NCBI RefSeq assembly: GCF_900100005.1
Contig: NZ_FNEB01000002.1
Coordinates: forward strand, 1 to 64,000
Direction of reading: 5' to 3'
Source: Lutimaribacter saemankumensis
GTDB lineage: Bacteria; Pseudomonadota; Alphaproteobacteria; Rhodobacterales; Rhodobacteraceae
DNA length: 64,000 bases
A program made the translations under genes and the position numbers. Within the stretch, counting starts at the first letter, position 1. Every line of letters starts with the position of its first letter. Under the pieces are notes generated by a model. The model had not been told where the DNA came from. It did not search any database and saw only the letters and a list, made by a program, of their open reading frames with translations. Below are positions 26,860-35,894 of this stretch, piece after piece.

Positions 26860-27825
26860 TTACTCCATCCAGCCCTTTTCCTTGTAATACTTCGCGGCAC
26901 CGGGGTGCAGCGGCGCCGACAGGCCGGCCGAGATCATTTCCTCGGGCTTGAGGTTGGCGAATGCCGGATGCAGGCCCTTGAAGTCTTCGAAGTTCTCGAA
27001 GACCGACGAAACGACGGCATAGACCGCGTCTTCGGACACGTCGGCCGAAGTCACGAAGGTGGCGCCGACACCGAAGGTCGTCACGTCTGCATCATTGCCA
27101 CGGTACATGCCACCCGGGATCGTCGCTGTGCGGTAGAACGGGTTGTCGTCCACCAGTTTCTGAACGGCATCACCCGACACTTCGACCAGCACCGAGTCGC
27201 AGGCAGTGGTGGCTTCCTGGATCGACCCGGACGGGTGCCCCACCGTGTAGACCATCGCGTCGATCTGGTTGTCGCACAGTGCCGCCGACTGTTCCGCGGC
27301 CTTCAGTTCGGTTGCCAGGGCGAAATCGTCCGTGGTCCAGCCCTTGGCCTCCATCAGCACTTCCATCGTGCCCCGCTGGCCGGAGCCGGGGTTGCCGATG
27401 TTCACGCGCTTGCCCTTGAGGTCATCGAAGGTCTTGATGCCGCTATCGGCGCGGGCGACGACGGTGAACGGCTCGGGATGTACCGAGAATACCGCGCGCA
27501 GACCCTCGAAAGGACCGGCCTCTTCGAAGCGCGAGCTGCCGTTATAGGCATGGTACTGCCAGTCCGACTGTGCCACGCCGAATTCCAGCTCGCCTTCGCG
27601 GATGGTGTTGATGTTGTAGACAGACCCGCCGGTGGATTCGACCGAGCAGCGGATGCCATGTTCCTTGCGGCCCTTGTTCACCAGCCGGCAGATCGCGCCG
27701 CCTGTCGGGTAGTAGACGCCGGTCACACCGCCGGTGCCGATCGTGATGAATTCTTCGGCCGTGGCGGGGACCGCCAGCATCGCCGATGCCGCGATTGCCG
27801 CAAATCCGAGTTTGAACTGTTTCAT
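26860..27825 (-). CDS. TAXI family TRAP transporter solute-binding protein
   Basis: This 321-residue periplasmic protein has a Sec signal peptide (residues 1-23, [20 protein letters not shown] followed by ATA). The mature start [20 protein letters not shown] is diagnostic of the TAXI (TRAP-associated extracytoplasmic immunogenic) family. It captures the substrate for the fused permease encoded just downstream. It is the promoter-proximal gene of the SBP-permease-Usp operon, with the RpiR gene immediately upstream on the same strand. Ligand unknown; some TAXI proteins bind glutamate or 2-oxoglutarate-like acids. Confidence 0.92.
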   Translation of the reverse strand: MKQFKLGFAAIAASAMLAVPATAEEFITIGTGGVTGVYYPTGGAICRLVNKGRKEHGIRCSVESTGGSVYNINTIREGELEFGVAQSDWQYHAYNGSSRFEEAGPFEGLRAVFSVHPEPFTVVARADSGIKTFDDLKGKRVNIGNPGSGQRGTMEVLMEAKGWTTDDFALATELKAAEQSAALCDNQIDAMVYTVGHPSGSIQEATTACDSVLVEVSGDAVQKLVDDNPFYRTATIPGGMYRGNDADVTTFGVGATFVTSADVSEDAVYAVVSSVFENFEDFKGLHPAFANLKPEEMISAGLSAPLHPGAAKYYKEKGWME

Positions 27826-27889
27826 CAGGTGTTTCTCCCTTTTTCGGTTGATGGTTGGTTAGTCGCCGGGGCCGAAAAACCCCGGAAAT

Positions 27890-28753
27890 TCAAATATCGA
27901 TGACCTCCTGCAACGCGCGGCTGCGGCGCTCGATTTCGCCAATCCGCTCGGCCGCGTCCGGGCCGGCCTTGCTGGCCAGCATCGCCACCAGGGTTTCCAG
28001 CAGGAAAAGGGTGCCGACATAGGAGGTAAAGAAATTCGACCCCTCTGTCGGAACGATGAAGCCGCTTTGCGCGATTCGCAACGCCGGGCAGGCGTGGCTG
28101 TCGGTGATCACCATCAGGAAAACACCCTGGGCATGCGCCATCTCGGCGGCGCGCATGGATACCCGCGCATATGGCGGTTTGGTGATGATGATCAGCGCAT
28201 CGCGTTCGTCCATGTCGGCGAGGGCCGCGCCGATCGATGCGCCCATGCGCCCAAGCTGTGTCCAGTTCGGCCCGAGGAAATTCGCCATGTAGCCCAGGTA
28301 TTCCGCAATCCCGGTCGACCCGAGCGCCCCCAGAAGCGCCACCTTTCGCGCCGTGTGCAAACGGTTCACCGCGGCCTCGAACCGGTCCGCATCGATCTGC
28401 GTCAGTAGCTTGTCGATGTTTCCCACGGCGGCATCGCGTGCGCGGTCCAGATGGCCGCGGGCCCCGTTCTCGCCGCTCTTGCGTAAACCTTCGGCACGCG
28501 AGGCGAAACTGGCCACCTGCCGCCCGATCTGCGCACGCAGGGCATCGCGCAGGTCTTCGAAACTTTCGTAGGACAACGCACGCGCCAACCTGCTGAACGT
28601 GGCAGGCGCAAGGCCGCTTTCATCCGATACACTGCGCAGTGACCGCGTCGCGGTGTCCAGGGGGTTGGCCACGAGATAGTCGCCTGCCTCGCGCAAGCGC
28701 GGGCTGAGTTGGCCATAATTCTGGGCCAGCCTTTGCTGGAAACTCGTGTTCAA
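27890..28753 (-). CDS. RpiR/MurR-family transcriptional regulator
   Basis: This protein of about 287 residues has an N-terminal HTH_6 DNA-binding domain (QRLAQNYGQLSPRLREAGDY, with SLRSVSDESGLAPATFSRLA further on) and a C-terminal SIS sugar-isomerase-type sensor domain starting near residue 110. There is no ATG in the frame. A TTG at 28753 has a GGGGG site 5 nt away and gives the usual family length, so I chose it over the TTG at 28825, which lacks a site. It lies between the TAXI-TRAP operon (same strand) and the divergent aminotransferase-BKACE operon, and is likely to control one or both. The effector is unknown. Confidence 0.85.
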   Translation of the reverse strand: MNTSFQQRLAQNYGQLSPRLREAGDYLVANPLDTATRSLRSVSDESGLAPATFSRLARALSYESFEDLRDALRAQIGRQVASFASRAEGLRKSGENGARGHLDRARDAAVGNIDKLLTQIDADRFEAAVNRLHTARKVALLGALGSTGIAEYLGYMANFLGPNWTQLGRMGASIGAALADMDERDALIIITKPPYARVSMRAAEMAHAQGVFLMVITDSHACPALRIAQSGFIVPTEGSNFFTSYVGTLFLLETLVAMLASKAGPDAAERIGEIERRSRALQEVIDI

Positions 28754-28807
28754 GAATGCCCCCGTTGGCGATGCGCGCAGTTTTTGTGTGTTTTCGCGCG
28801 ATTCGTA

Positions 28808-28825
28808 GTGTTTCAAGTGTTTCAA
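28808..28825. repeat. Tandem 9-bp direct repeat in the RpiR control region
   Basis: GTGTTTCAA is repeated twice in direct contact (28808-28825), followed within 30 bp by a third TGTTTCA at 28850-28856. The repeats lie between the RpiR gene and the divergent aminotransferase gene, so they are candidate binding half-sites for RpiR. Seen directly; the role is inferred. Confidence 0.4.
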
Positions 28826-28838
28826 ATATTGTCAACGC

Positions 28839-28867
28839 TCGACACATCTGTTTCATGGCGCGATAGT
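28839..28867 (+). promoter_or_regulatory. Candidate promoter of the aminotransferase-BKACE operon
   Basis: TCGACA (28839-28844, five of six consensus) and GATAGT (28862-28867, four of six) are 17 nt apart, 34 nt upstream of the aminotransferase ATG. The third TGTTTCA element lies between the two boxes, where a bound repressor would block transcription. Confidence 0.45.
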
Positions 28868-28901
28868 ACGACAGACGCGCGACTCAGACCCGGAGGCCCA
28901 G

Positions 28902-30230
28902 ATGCCCAGCGCCAGCCACGTCTTTCACCGCAGTTCCCGTGCCACCCCGCCCCGCGCGGTTTCGGGGCATGGCGCCTATCTCGTGGATGAAAACGGCAAG
29001 CAATATCTCGACGGATCGGGCGGGGCGGCGGTGTCGTGCCTTGGCCATTCCGACGCCGAGGTAATTGCCGCGATCCAGGACCAGGTCGGCAGGCTTGCCT
29101 TCGCGCATACCGGTTTTTTCACGTCTGAACCGGCCGAGCGGCTGGCCGACCGGCTGGTCGCGCATGCGCCGGACGGCATCGACAAGGTGTATTTCGTTTC
29201 AGGCGGGTCCGAAGCCGTGGAAACGGCGCTTAAAATGGCGCGGCAGTATTTCATCGAGATCGGCCAGCCCAGCCGCACGCGTTTCATCGCCCGGCGGCAA
29301 AGCTATCACGGCAACACCCTGGGCGCTTTGTCGGCAGGCGGCAATGCCTGGCGCAAGGCGCCATTCGCGCCGCTTATGGCCGAAAGCCATCACATCGCGC
29401 CCTGTTACGCCTATCGGGGCCAGGAAGCAGGCGAAAGCCTGGAAGATTACGGCCTGCGCGTCGCCAACGAGTTGGAGGCCGAGCTGCTGCGCCTTGGTCC
29501 CGACACGGTGATCGGGTTCGTCGCCGAACCGGTGGTCGGCGCGACGATGGGGGCCGTTCCTGCGGTTCCGGGTTATTTCAGGCGTATCCGCGAAATCTGC
29601 GACCGCTATGGCATCCTGCTGATCCTAGACGAGGTGATGTGCGGGATGGGGCGGACCGGGACGCTTTTCGCCTGCGAACAGGACGGGATCAGCCCCGATA
29701 TCGTGACCATCGCCAAGGGGCTTGGCGCCGGTTACCAGCCGATCGGTGCAACCCTGTGTTCCGGCGCGATACATGATGCGTTCGCAGAAGGCTCCGGCTT
29801 TTTCCAGCACGGGCACACCTATATCGGCCATGCAACGGCTTGTGCGGCGGCCGATGTGGTCGTAGGCAAGCTGACCGATGGCGGCATGACCGCCCGTTCG
29901 GCGGAAATGGGCGAAAGGTTGGACCGCGCGTTGCGGGATCGTTTCGGCCAGCATCCGCATATCGGGGATATCCGCGGGCGCGGCATGTTTCGCGGGCTCG
30001 AGATCGTCGAAGACCGCGAAACCAAACGGCCCTTCGCCCCGGAAAAGGGTGTGAACAAGGCCATCAAGGCCGCGGCGTTCGAGGCCGGACTTATCTGCTA
30101 TCCGATGGGCGGCACGATCGACGGGCGCACCGGCGATCACGTGCTTCTGGCCCCGCCCTTCATCCTGACGGACGATCAGGTGGGCGAGCTGGTCGACAAG
30201 CTCGATACAGCGTTCTCAAAGGTGATCTGA
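28902..30230 (+). CDS. Class III PLP-dependent aminotransferase
   Basis: This 442-residue protein belongs to the class III (omega-amino acid:pyruvate) aminotransferases. Landmarks are the YLDGSGGAAVSCLGHSD start region, the phosphate-binding SGGSEAVETALKMARQY (residues 100-116), the cofactor-contacting LILDEVMCGMGRTG (Asp243) and the Schiff-base lysine in IAKGLGAGYQPIG (Lys272). A GGAGG site precedes the ATG. Its stop overlaps the start of the downstream BKACE gene by 1 nt. Transamination of a beta- or omega-amino acid would give a keto acid for that enzyme; the coupling is inferred. It diverges from the RpiR gene. Confidence 0.9.
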   Translation: MPSASHVFHRSSRATPPRAVSGHGAYLVDENGKQYLDGSGGAAVSCLGHSDAEVIAAIQDQVGRLAFAHTGFFTSEPAERLADRLVAHAPDGIDKVYFVSGGSEAVETALKMARQYFIEIGQPSRTRFIARRQSYHGNTLGALSAGGNAWRKAPFAPLMAESHHIAPCYAYRGQEAGESLEDYGLRVANELEAELLRLGPDTVIGFVAEPVVGATMGAVPAVPGYFRRIREICDRYGILLILDEVMCGMGRTGTLFACEQDGISPDIVTIAKGLGAGYQPIGATLCSGAIHDAFAEGSGFFQHGHTYIGHATACAAADVVVGKLTDGGMTARSAEMGERLDRALRDRFGQHPHIGDIRGRGMFRGLEIVEDRETKRPFAPEKGVNKAIKAAAFEAGLICYPMGGTIDGRTGDHVLLAPPFILTDDQVGELVDKLDTAFSKVI

Positions 30231-31009
30231 TGACCGCCCTGCCAAGGATTATGGTCGCCCCCAACGGGGCGACGCGGACGCGTGCGGATCATCCGGCGCT
30301 GCCCGTGACGCTGCCGCAGATCCTGGACACCGCACGCGCCTGCGCGGCCGAGGGCGCGGACGGTTTGCATTTGCATCTGCGCGACGAAACCGGGCGGCAC
30401 CTTCTGGATGCCGGGGCCTATCGCGAGGCGCTGGAGGAGCTGCACCAGGCGGTGCCCGGCCTGGCAGTCCAGATCACGACCGAGGCGGCGGGGATCTATT
30501 CGCCCGAGGCGCAGCGCACCGTCGCGCTGGAGACCGGCGCGCCGCTGGTGTCGGTGGCCTTGCGTGAAATGCTGCGGGACGACACCCAGACAACCTTGCG
30601 TTTCTTCCGCGATTGCGCCGAACGTGGCATCGCGGTGCAGCATATCCTGTTCGATGCGGATGATGCGGCCCGCCTGACCGGGATGCTGCCGGTCGAGATG
30701 CTGCGCGATCCCGCCTTGCAACTGATCTTCGTTCTTGGACGGTACACCGATGGGCAGGCGTCAACGCCCGCCATGCTGCAGCCGTTTCTTGACTGGCTGT
30801 CGCTTGCGCGCATCACACCCGACTGGATGGTATGTGCCTTCGGGCCGGCGGAAACGCCATGCCTGCTGACAGCCGCGCAGGCAGGCGGCAAGCTGCGGGT
30901 CGGGTTCGAAAACTCGCTCTGGCACCCTGATGGCACCGTCGCGGCCGACAATGCCGACCGCGTGCGGCACGTGGTTCAGGCGCTCGAGGCGGCCAAGGGA
31001 ACAGTCTGA
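30230..31009 (+). CDS. BKACE family beta-keto acid cleavage enzyme (DUF849), short form
   Basis: This 259-residue BKACE enzyme begins MTALPRIMVAPNGATRTRAD. The zinc-binding motif HLHLRD is present (His47, His49), but the conserved late Glu-Asp is Glu-Asn here (RVGFENSLW), and the protein is about 27 residues shorter than the neighbouring BKACE. The family condenses a beta-keto acid with acetyl-CoA to acetoacetate and an acyl-CoA. The start overlaps the aminotransferase stop (TGATG), which gives tight coupling and suggests an amino acid to beta-keto acid to acyl-CoA route. The 3' end overlaps the convergent GMC oxidoreductase gene by 34 bp. Confidence 0.83.
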   Translation: MTALPRIMVAPNGATRTRADHPALPVTLPQILDTARACAAEGADGLHLHLRDETGRHLLDAGAYREALEELHQAVPGLAVQITTEAAGIYSPEAQRTVALETGAPLVSVALREMLRDDTQTTLRFFRDCAERGIAVQHILFDADDAARLTGMLPVEMLRDPALQLIFVLGRYTDGQASTPAMLQPFLDWLSLARITPDWMVCAFGPAETPCLLTAAQAGGKLRVGFENSLWHPDGTVAADNADRVRHVVQALEAAKGTV

Positions 31010-32616
31010 TCCGCGCGGATCATGTCGGCAGCCTTTTCTGCGATCATGATCGTGGGCGCATTCGTGTTGCCGCCGATCAATGTCGGCATCACCGAAGCAT
31101 CGACCACGCGCAGCGCCTCCAACCCGCGCACGCGCAGTTGCGGATCGACCACGGCCATGTCATCGACGCCCATCCGGCAGGTTCCGACCGGATGATAGAT
31201 CGTGTCCGCGCGGGACCGGATATGATCCTCCCATTCCGCGTCGGTCATGCCGTCGCGCAGGCCGAACATTTCCTTGTGGCGGTAACGCGCCATCGGTTCC
31301 TGCATGACGATCTCGCGCGTCAGTCTGGCCCCGGCAATCATTGTGTCCAGGTCGCGCCTGTCCGACAGGTAGCGCGGGTCAATCCGCGGCGCGTCAAGCG
31401 GGTTGGCCGAGTTCAGCCCGACATGCCCCCGCGAATGCGGACGCAGCGCGCAGACATGCACCGAAAAGCCATAGCCGGGATGCAGCCGCCGGGCGTGATC
31501 ATCGACAATCGAAATCACGAAGTGCAGTTGTATGTCGGGCAATTCCAGCGCGGGGCGGGTTTTCAGAAACGCCGCACCTTCGGCGAAAGGGGTGGCGATC
31601 ATGCCCATCCCGTCGCGCCGCCAACGCAGCGCGTGGCGGATCAGGTTCACCGTGCCCGTGGCGCCGATGCCGAAATTGTCAGTGTCCTTCGATTTCCACG
31701 CCAGGATGAAATCCAGGTGGTCCTGCAGGTTGCGGCCCACTCCAGGCAATTCATGCTGCATCGCGATCCCGTGGGGTTGAATATCCTCGGGATGGCCAAT
31801 GCCGGAAAGCTGCAGCAGTTGGGGCGAGTTGAACGCCCCGCCGCAGAGGATCACCTCGCGGCGGGCCTGCACCTGCCGTGCCTTGCGGCCCTGCCGGAAG
31901 GCGACGCCGGTCGCGCGCTTGCCCTCCATCAGGATGCGTGTTGCGCGGGCATGGGTCAGCACGGTCAGGTTCGCGCGCTCCTCCATGACCGGGTGGAGGT
32001 AAGCCGCCGCAGCCGAACACCGCTCGCCATGGCGCTTTTCGTCGTGGAACTGTGTCACCTGGTAAAGGCCGACGCCTTCGTTGTCGCCGGTGTTGAAATC
32101 GTCGCGTTCACGGATTTGCAGCCGTTTCGCCGCCTCGACAAAGGCCCGGGTCATGGGGCGCGGGCTGTTCTGGTCCGAGACATGCAGCGGGCCATCGGCC
32201 CCATGCGCGGCATCCGTGCCGCGTTCATTGCTTTCCGCCCGCCTGAAATAGGGCAGCACGCTATCCCAATCCCAGCCGTCACAGCCAAGATCGGCCCAGT
32301 GATCGTAATCCGCCCGGTGCCCGCGCACATAAAGCATCGCGTTGATCGCCGATGATCCGCCCAGCGCGCGGCCCCGTGGCTGGTACCCCTTGCGCCCCTT
32401 CAGTTCGGGTTGCGGAACCGTCTTGAACGCCCAGTTGTTGATCTTGCCCCAACCCGGCAGCATCACCACCGCTCCGGCGGGCGCGCGGACAAAGATGCTG
32501 TTCCCGCTGCCACCCGCCTCCAGAAGGCAGACGGTGACGTTCGGATCCTCGCTCAGCCGCGCGGCCAGCGTGGCACCGGCGGACCCGCCGCCAACGATCA
32601 CGTAATCGGCTTGCAT
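30976..32616 (-). CDS. GMC family FAD-dependent alcohol/choline dehydrogenase
   Basis: This 546-residue flavoprotein has the N-terminal FAD-binding GGGSAGATLAARLSEDP motif and the two GMC signatures (GRALGGSSAINAMLYVRGH near residue 84; CGGAFNSPQLLQLSG near residue 258). It has the C-terminal catalytic region YHPVGTCRMG with its active-site His, and an Asn (GGNTNAPT) at the second catalytic position, as in choline dehydrogenases. There is no signal peptide. It oxidises an alcohol to an aldehyde, with the substrate undetermined. It is convergent with the short BKACE and lies 67 nt downstream of arsJ on the same strand, but it has its own GGGAGGG site and is probably unrelated to arsenic. Confidence 0.88.
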   Translation of the reverse strand: MQADYVIVGGGSAGATLAARLSEDPNVTVCLLEAGGSGNSIFVRAPAGAVVMLPGWGKINNWAFKTVPQPELKGRKGYQPRGRALGGSSAINAMLYVRGHRADYDHWADLGCDGWDWDSVLPYFRRAESNERGTDAAHGADGPLHVSDQNSPRPMTRAFVEAAKRLQIRERDDFNTGDNEGVGLYQVTQFHDEKRHGERCSAAAAYLHPVMEERANLTVLTHARATRILMEGKRATGVAFRQGRKARQVQARREVILCGGAFNSPQLLQLSGIGHPEDIQPHGIAMQHELPGVGRNLQDHLDFILAWKSKDTDNFGIGATGTVNLIRHALRWRRDGMGMIATPFAEGAAFLKTRPALELPDIQLHFVISIVDDHARRLHPGYGFSVHVCALRPHSRGHVGLNSANPLDAPRIDPRYLSDRRDLDTMIAGARLTREIVMQEPMARYRHKEMFGLRDGMTDAEWEDHIRSRADTIYHPVGTCRMGVDDMAVVDPQLRVRGLEALRVVDASVMPTLIGGNTNAPTIMIAEKAADMIRADQTVPLAASSA

Positions 32617-32683
32617 GCTGTCCCTCCCCCTTTTCAGGCGAGTGAACCGCAGGCCGCACGCTCTTGTCCAGCGTGACGGGTAG

Positions 32684-33949
32684 TCAGGGTGTTTCCGCGC
32701 TGGACGCCGGGTCGAGCCGCCCTGCCATCACCGCGCTGAGCATGACCATGACGGCAGCCGTGCCAAGCGTCAGCGCCAGACCGCCCACTTGATAGGTCAG
32801 CCCGGACAGAACCGTTCCCAAAAGCCGCCCGCCGGCATTGGCCATGTAATAGAACCCGACGTCCATCGTGACCCGCTCGGCCCGGGTGAAGGCCAGGATC
32901 AGATAGGAATGCAGCGACGAGTTGATCGCAAAGATCGCGCCGAACACCAGCAAGCCGGCCACCAGTGCCAGGGTCAGCCACGGCGCCGGCCCGCCCGACA
33001 GCGCCACCGCGACCGCCAGCAGCGCCGGTACGAGGGCAAGCGCCAGCGCCCAGCCGCGCGCTGCCCGGACCAGTGCTGCCTCACCGCGCGATTTTGCCCG
33101 CAAAACGCGCGGTGCTGCGGCCTGAACCGCGCCGTAAAGGATGATCCACCCCGCCATGAAGCTGCCGATCAGGAAGAAGGCGGCGCGGTTGCCAGCCTCG
33201 GTGCCATCCGACAGCACGGCATAGAAATAGACCGGAATGCCCACCACGAACCACACGTCGCGGGCCCCGAACAGGAACACGCGCGCGGCGCTCAGCCAGT
33301 TCACGTTGGCGGATTTCGAAAACACCTCGGAAAACTTGGCCCCCTTGCGCCCGCGCGGGAGGCCGGCGGGCATGAAGGCGACGACCGCAACAAGGATCGC
33401 CGCCAGCACGGCGGCCATCGCGATGACCGACAGCGTAAACCCCAGCAGCCCAAGCAGTGCCGCGCCCAGAAGAAAGCCAACGCCCTTGACCGCGTTTTTC
33501 GACCCGGTCAGGACGGCCACCCAGCGAAACAGCCCGTCGCCCTGCGCGGGGGCCAGCAGCTTGACCGCGGATTTCGACGACATCTTGGCCAGATCCTTGG
33601 CGACGCCGGATGCGCCCTGCACCGCCATCACATAGGCCACCGACATTCCGACGGCCCAACCGGGATCGAGCTGCGCCAGTGCGATCAGTGCCAGAACCTG
33701 AACGCCCAGCCCGGCGTAAAGCGTCGCGGTCAGCCCGAACCGCACCGCGATCCAGCCCGCGGACAGGTTCGTGACCATGCCCGCGATTTCATAGAGAACG
33801 AACAGATAAGCCAGTTGCACCGGGCTGAAGCCCAACGTGTGAAAGTGCAAAAGGACCAGCATCCGCAACGCGCCATCGGTCAGCATGAAGGCCCAGTAGG
33901 CCGCTGTGACGGCGATATAGGCGGACACGCCGTCAGCGCGGTCTTTCAC
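32684..33949 (-). CDS. arsJ: Organoarsenical efflux MFS transporter ArsJ
   Basis: This 421-residue 12-span MFS protein starts at a GTG, and its N-terminal segment [20 protein letters not shown] is highly characteristic of ArsJ. ArsJ exports 1-arseno-3-phosphoglycerate, the unstable product formed by the partner glyceraldehyde-3-phosphate dehydrogenase from arsenate; extrusion lowers cellular arsenate. The GTG overlaps the GAPDH stop by 4 nt. The arsRC-GAPDH-arsJ order puts it at the end of a compact arsenate resistance operon. The identification rests on both sequence and context. Confidence 0.9.
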   Translation of the reverse strand: MKDRADGVSAYIAVTAAYWAFMLTDGALRMLVLLHFHTLGFSPVQLAYLFVLYEIAGMVTNLSAGWIAVRFGLTATLYAGLGVQVLALIALAQLDPGWAVGMSVAYVMAVQGASGVAKDLAKMSSKSAVKLLAPAQGDGLFRWVAVLTGSKNAVKGVGFLLGAALLGLLGFTLSVIAMAAVLAAILVAVVAFMPAGLPRGRKGAKFSEVFSKSANVNWLSAARVFLFGARDVWFVVGIPVYFYAVLSDGTEAGNRAAFFLIGSFMAGWIILYGAVQAAAPRVLRAKSRGEAALVRAARGWALALALVPALLAVAVALSGGPAPWLTLALVAGLLVFGAIFAINSSLHSYLILAFTRAERVTMDVGFYYMANAGGRLLGTVLSGLTYQVGGLALTLGTAAVMVMLSAVMAGRLDPASSAETP

Positions 33950-34944
33950 AGGCCTTCCCCGACCATCAGCGCCACGTCCACCAGCCGGTGGGCATAGCCC
34001 ATTTCGTTGTCGTACCAGGCATAGACCTTCACCTGTGTGCCGTTCACCACCATGGTCGAAGGCGCATCGACGATGGTCGAACGCGTGTCATTCACGTAGT
34101 CGGCCGACACCAGGGGGCGTTCTTCGTATCCCAGGATGCCTTTCAGCACACCCTCGGACGCGGCCCTGAACAAGGCATTCACCTCGTCCGCCTGGGTGGC
34201 GCGTTCGACCTCGAACACGCAATCGGTCAGCGACGCGTTCAACAGGGGAACGCGCACGGCATGGCCGTTCAGGCGGCCGGTCAGTTCGGGGTAGATCAGC
34301 GTGATCGCCGTGGCGCTGCCCGTTGTCGTCGGGATCAGCGAATTGAGCGCGGACCGCGCGCGGCGCAGATCCTTGGCGGGGCGGTCGACGATCGTCTGCG
34401 TGTTGGTCACGTCGTGGATCGTGGTGATAGACCCGTGCCGTATGCCGAGGTTTTCATGGATCACCTTGACGACCGGGGCCAGGCAGTTGGTGGTGCAGCT
34501 TGCCGCCGTGACGATCCGGTGCTGCGCGGGGTCGTAGGTGCCTTCGTTGACGCCATAGACGATATTGGCCGTCGGGCCATCCTTGACCGGGGCGGATACC
34601 ACGACCTTTTTCACACCGGCATCGAAATACGGGGCAAGCTTTGCCTCGGTCTTGAAGGCTCCGGTGCAGTCGATCACCACGTCCACGCCATCGAGCGGAA
34701 GATCGGACAGGCCGCGTGTACCGATGAACGGCAGGTGCGTGTCGTCGATGATTACGGCCGTATCGTCATGCGCGAACCGGGCGGGCCAGCGTCCGTGGAC
34801 GGTGTCGAATTCCAGCAGATGCGCGTGCATCGCCGCGTCGCCCACAGCGTCGTTGATCCAGGCCAGTTTCGCGCCGCGCTCCAGCAGCGGGCGCAGGGCC
34901 AGCTTGCCGATGCGGCCCAACCCGTTGATGGCATAGGTGGTCAT
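33946..34944 (-). CDS. ArsJ-associated glyceraldehyde-3-phosphate dehydrogenase
   Basis: This 332-residue GAPDH has the Rossmann start [20 protein letters not shown] and the catalytic [10 protein letters not shown] motif (Cys near residue 150). It forms 1-arseno-3-phosphoglycerate when arsenate replaces phosphate, and ArsJ exports the product. The gene is coupled on both sides by 4-nt overlaps, to the arsRC fusion upstream and arsJ downstream, which separates it from a housekeeping gap gene. It is expected to be induced by arsenic together with arsRC. Confidence 0.9.
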   Translation of the reverse strand: MTTYAINGLGRIGKLALRPLLERGAKLAWINDAVGDAAMHAHLLEFDTVHGRWPARFAHDDTAVIIDDTHLPFIGTRGLSDLPLDGVDVVIDCTGAFKTEAKLAPYFDAGVKKVVVSAPVKDGPTANIVYGVNEGTYDPAQHRIVTAASCTTNCLAPVVKVIHENLGIRHGSITTIHDVTNTQTIVDRPAKDLRRARSALNSLIPTTTGSATAITLIYPELTGRLNGHAVRVPLLNASLTDCVFEVERATQADEVNALFRAASEGVLKGILGYEERPLVSADYVNDTRSTIVDAPSTMVVNGTQVKVYAWYDNEMGYAHRLVDVALMVGEGL

Positions 34945-35786
34945 GCGGTTTGCTCCGTTTCAATTTGGCTGCGGGCGATGTCGTCGACGGCCTTTTGCAA
35001 CGATATCCGGTCAAGCGTTTCCAGCGGCAGCGCGGCGAAAGCGCGGATGCGGTTCGCCAGCGCGCCATAGGCCTGCTGGAAGGCCAGCGATTTCTGCGCG
35101 TCCGTGCCTGCCGCCTTGACCGGATCGGTCACCCCCCAATGGCCGGTGATGGGCTGACCTTCCCAGGCCGGGCATTCCTCGTTCGCGGCGCGGTCGCAGA
35201 CGGTGAACACGAAATCCATGCGCGGCGCATCCGCGGCCTGGAATTCGGCGATGTTCTTGGCCCGGAGCAGCGTCAGGTCGTGCCCCTTGGCGCGCAGCAC
35301 CTCGAGCGCGAAGGGATTGAGTTCGGAGTAAGGTTTCGTGCCCGCCGAATAGACGTTGAAGCGATCCCCCGCTTCGGCCCGCAGGGCGGCCTCGGCAAAG
35401 ATCGAGCGGGCGGAGTTCCCGGTGCAGATGAACAGCACGTTGTATTTGTCCGGGTGCATGGGCGTATCCCTTTCGAAAGTGGCAAGCGGCAGGCACATGT
35501 CGGGGCGCCCGCGGCAACACTCTTGGGTCAGGAAATCCAGCATCTGCCACATCCCCGTCATCTCGACGCTGTAAAGAAGCGACGTGCCGGCCCGCTGCTG
35601 GGTCACGAGCCCCGCCTGGGCAAGGGCCGAAAGATAGGAGGACAGCGTGCTGGGCCGCAAGCCAAGCACCTCGGCGATCTCGCCTGCGGGCAGCCGGTCG
35701 GGATACCGGCGCATCAGCAGTCGGAATATCGCCAGCCGTTGCGGATGGGCCAAGGCGGACAGCCGGGAGATGACTTGTTTTTCCAT
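34941..35786 (-). CDS. ArsR-ArsC fusion: arsenic repressor plus arsenate reductase/LMW phosphatase domain
   Basis: This 281-residue protein joins two domains. Residues 1-95 are an ArsR-type winged helix ([20 protein letters not shown]) followed by a Cys-rich segment with Cys90, Cys91 and Cys98 that could bind As(III). Residues about 113-281 are a low-molecular-weight phosphatase/thioredoxin-coupled ArsC domain with the P-loop CTGNSARS (Cys121) and two further cysteines (Cys197, Cys205) spaced much like the resolving cysteines of Staphylococcus ArsC. The ATG at 35786 lies inside a 24-bp palindromic operator. It would sense arsenic, repress its own operon and reduce arsenate. Frame continuity argues against an assembly artefact; an open frame upstream is non-coding. 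Confidence 0.9.
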   Translation of the reverse strand: MEKQVISRLSALAHPQRLAIFRLLMRRYPDRLPAGEIAEVLGLRPSTLSSYLSALAQAGLVTQQRAGTSLLYSVEMTGMWQMLDFLTQECCRGRPDMCLPLATFERDTPMHPDKYNVLFICTGNSARSIFAEAALRAEAGDRFNVYSAGTKPYSELNPFALEVLRAKGHDLTLLRAKNIAEFQAADAPRMDFVFTVCDRAANEECPAWEGQPITGHWGVTDPVKAAGTDAQKSLAFQQAYGALANRIRAFAALPLETLDRISLQKAVDDIARSQIETEQTA

Positions 35787-35808
35787 ATTTCGCGAATATT
35801 CGAAATAT
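35785..35808 (-). promoter_or_regulatory. Palindromic ArsR operator overlapping the arsRC start
   Basis: Perfect 8-bp arms ATATTTCG (35785-35792) and CGAAATAT (35801-35808) flank CGAATATT. The centre is itself part of a second palindrome, CGAATATTCG (35793-35802). The element covers the arsRC start codon and is AT-rich in GC-rich surroundings, as expected for an ArsR-family repressor site. Confidence 0.75.
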
Positions 35809-35837
35809 AGCCCCGCGAGCAAGTGAAGTTTTTGTAA

Positions 35838-35876
35838 CGCCCCCTGTTGTTCGCCCCCTGTTGTTCGCCCCCTGTT
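35838..35876 (+). repeat. 14-bp tandem repeat, about 2.8 copies
   Basis: The unit CGCCCCCTGTTGTT occurs at 35838-35851 and 35852-35865, and a partial third copy (CGCCCCCTGTT) at 35866-35876. It lies between the divergent arsRC and amidohydrolase genes, just upstream of the latter. The copy number could vary between strains and change promoter spacing. No protein is encoded by it. Confidence 0.85.
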
Positions 35877-35894
35877 CACCGCTAATGTCACGGC

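Noticed and set aside
30976-32616. GMC oxidoreductase as part of the arsenic operon
   Set aside because: It is on the same strand 67 nt after arsJ but has its own ribosome binding site, and no arsenic link of such enzymes is known to me; it was treated separately.
35838-35876. Start of a CRISPR array
   Set aside because: The 14-bp units are in direct contact with no spacers and no cas genes are present.
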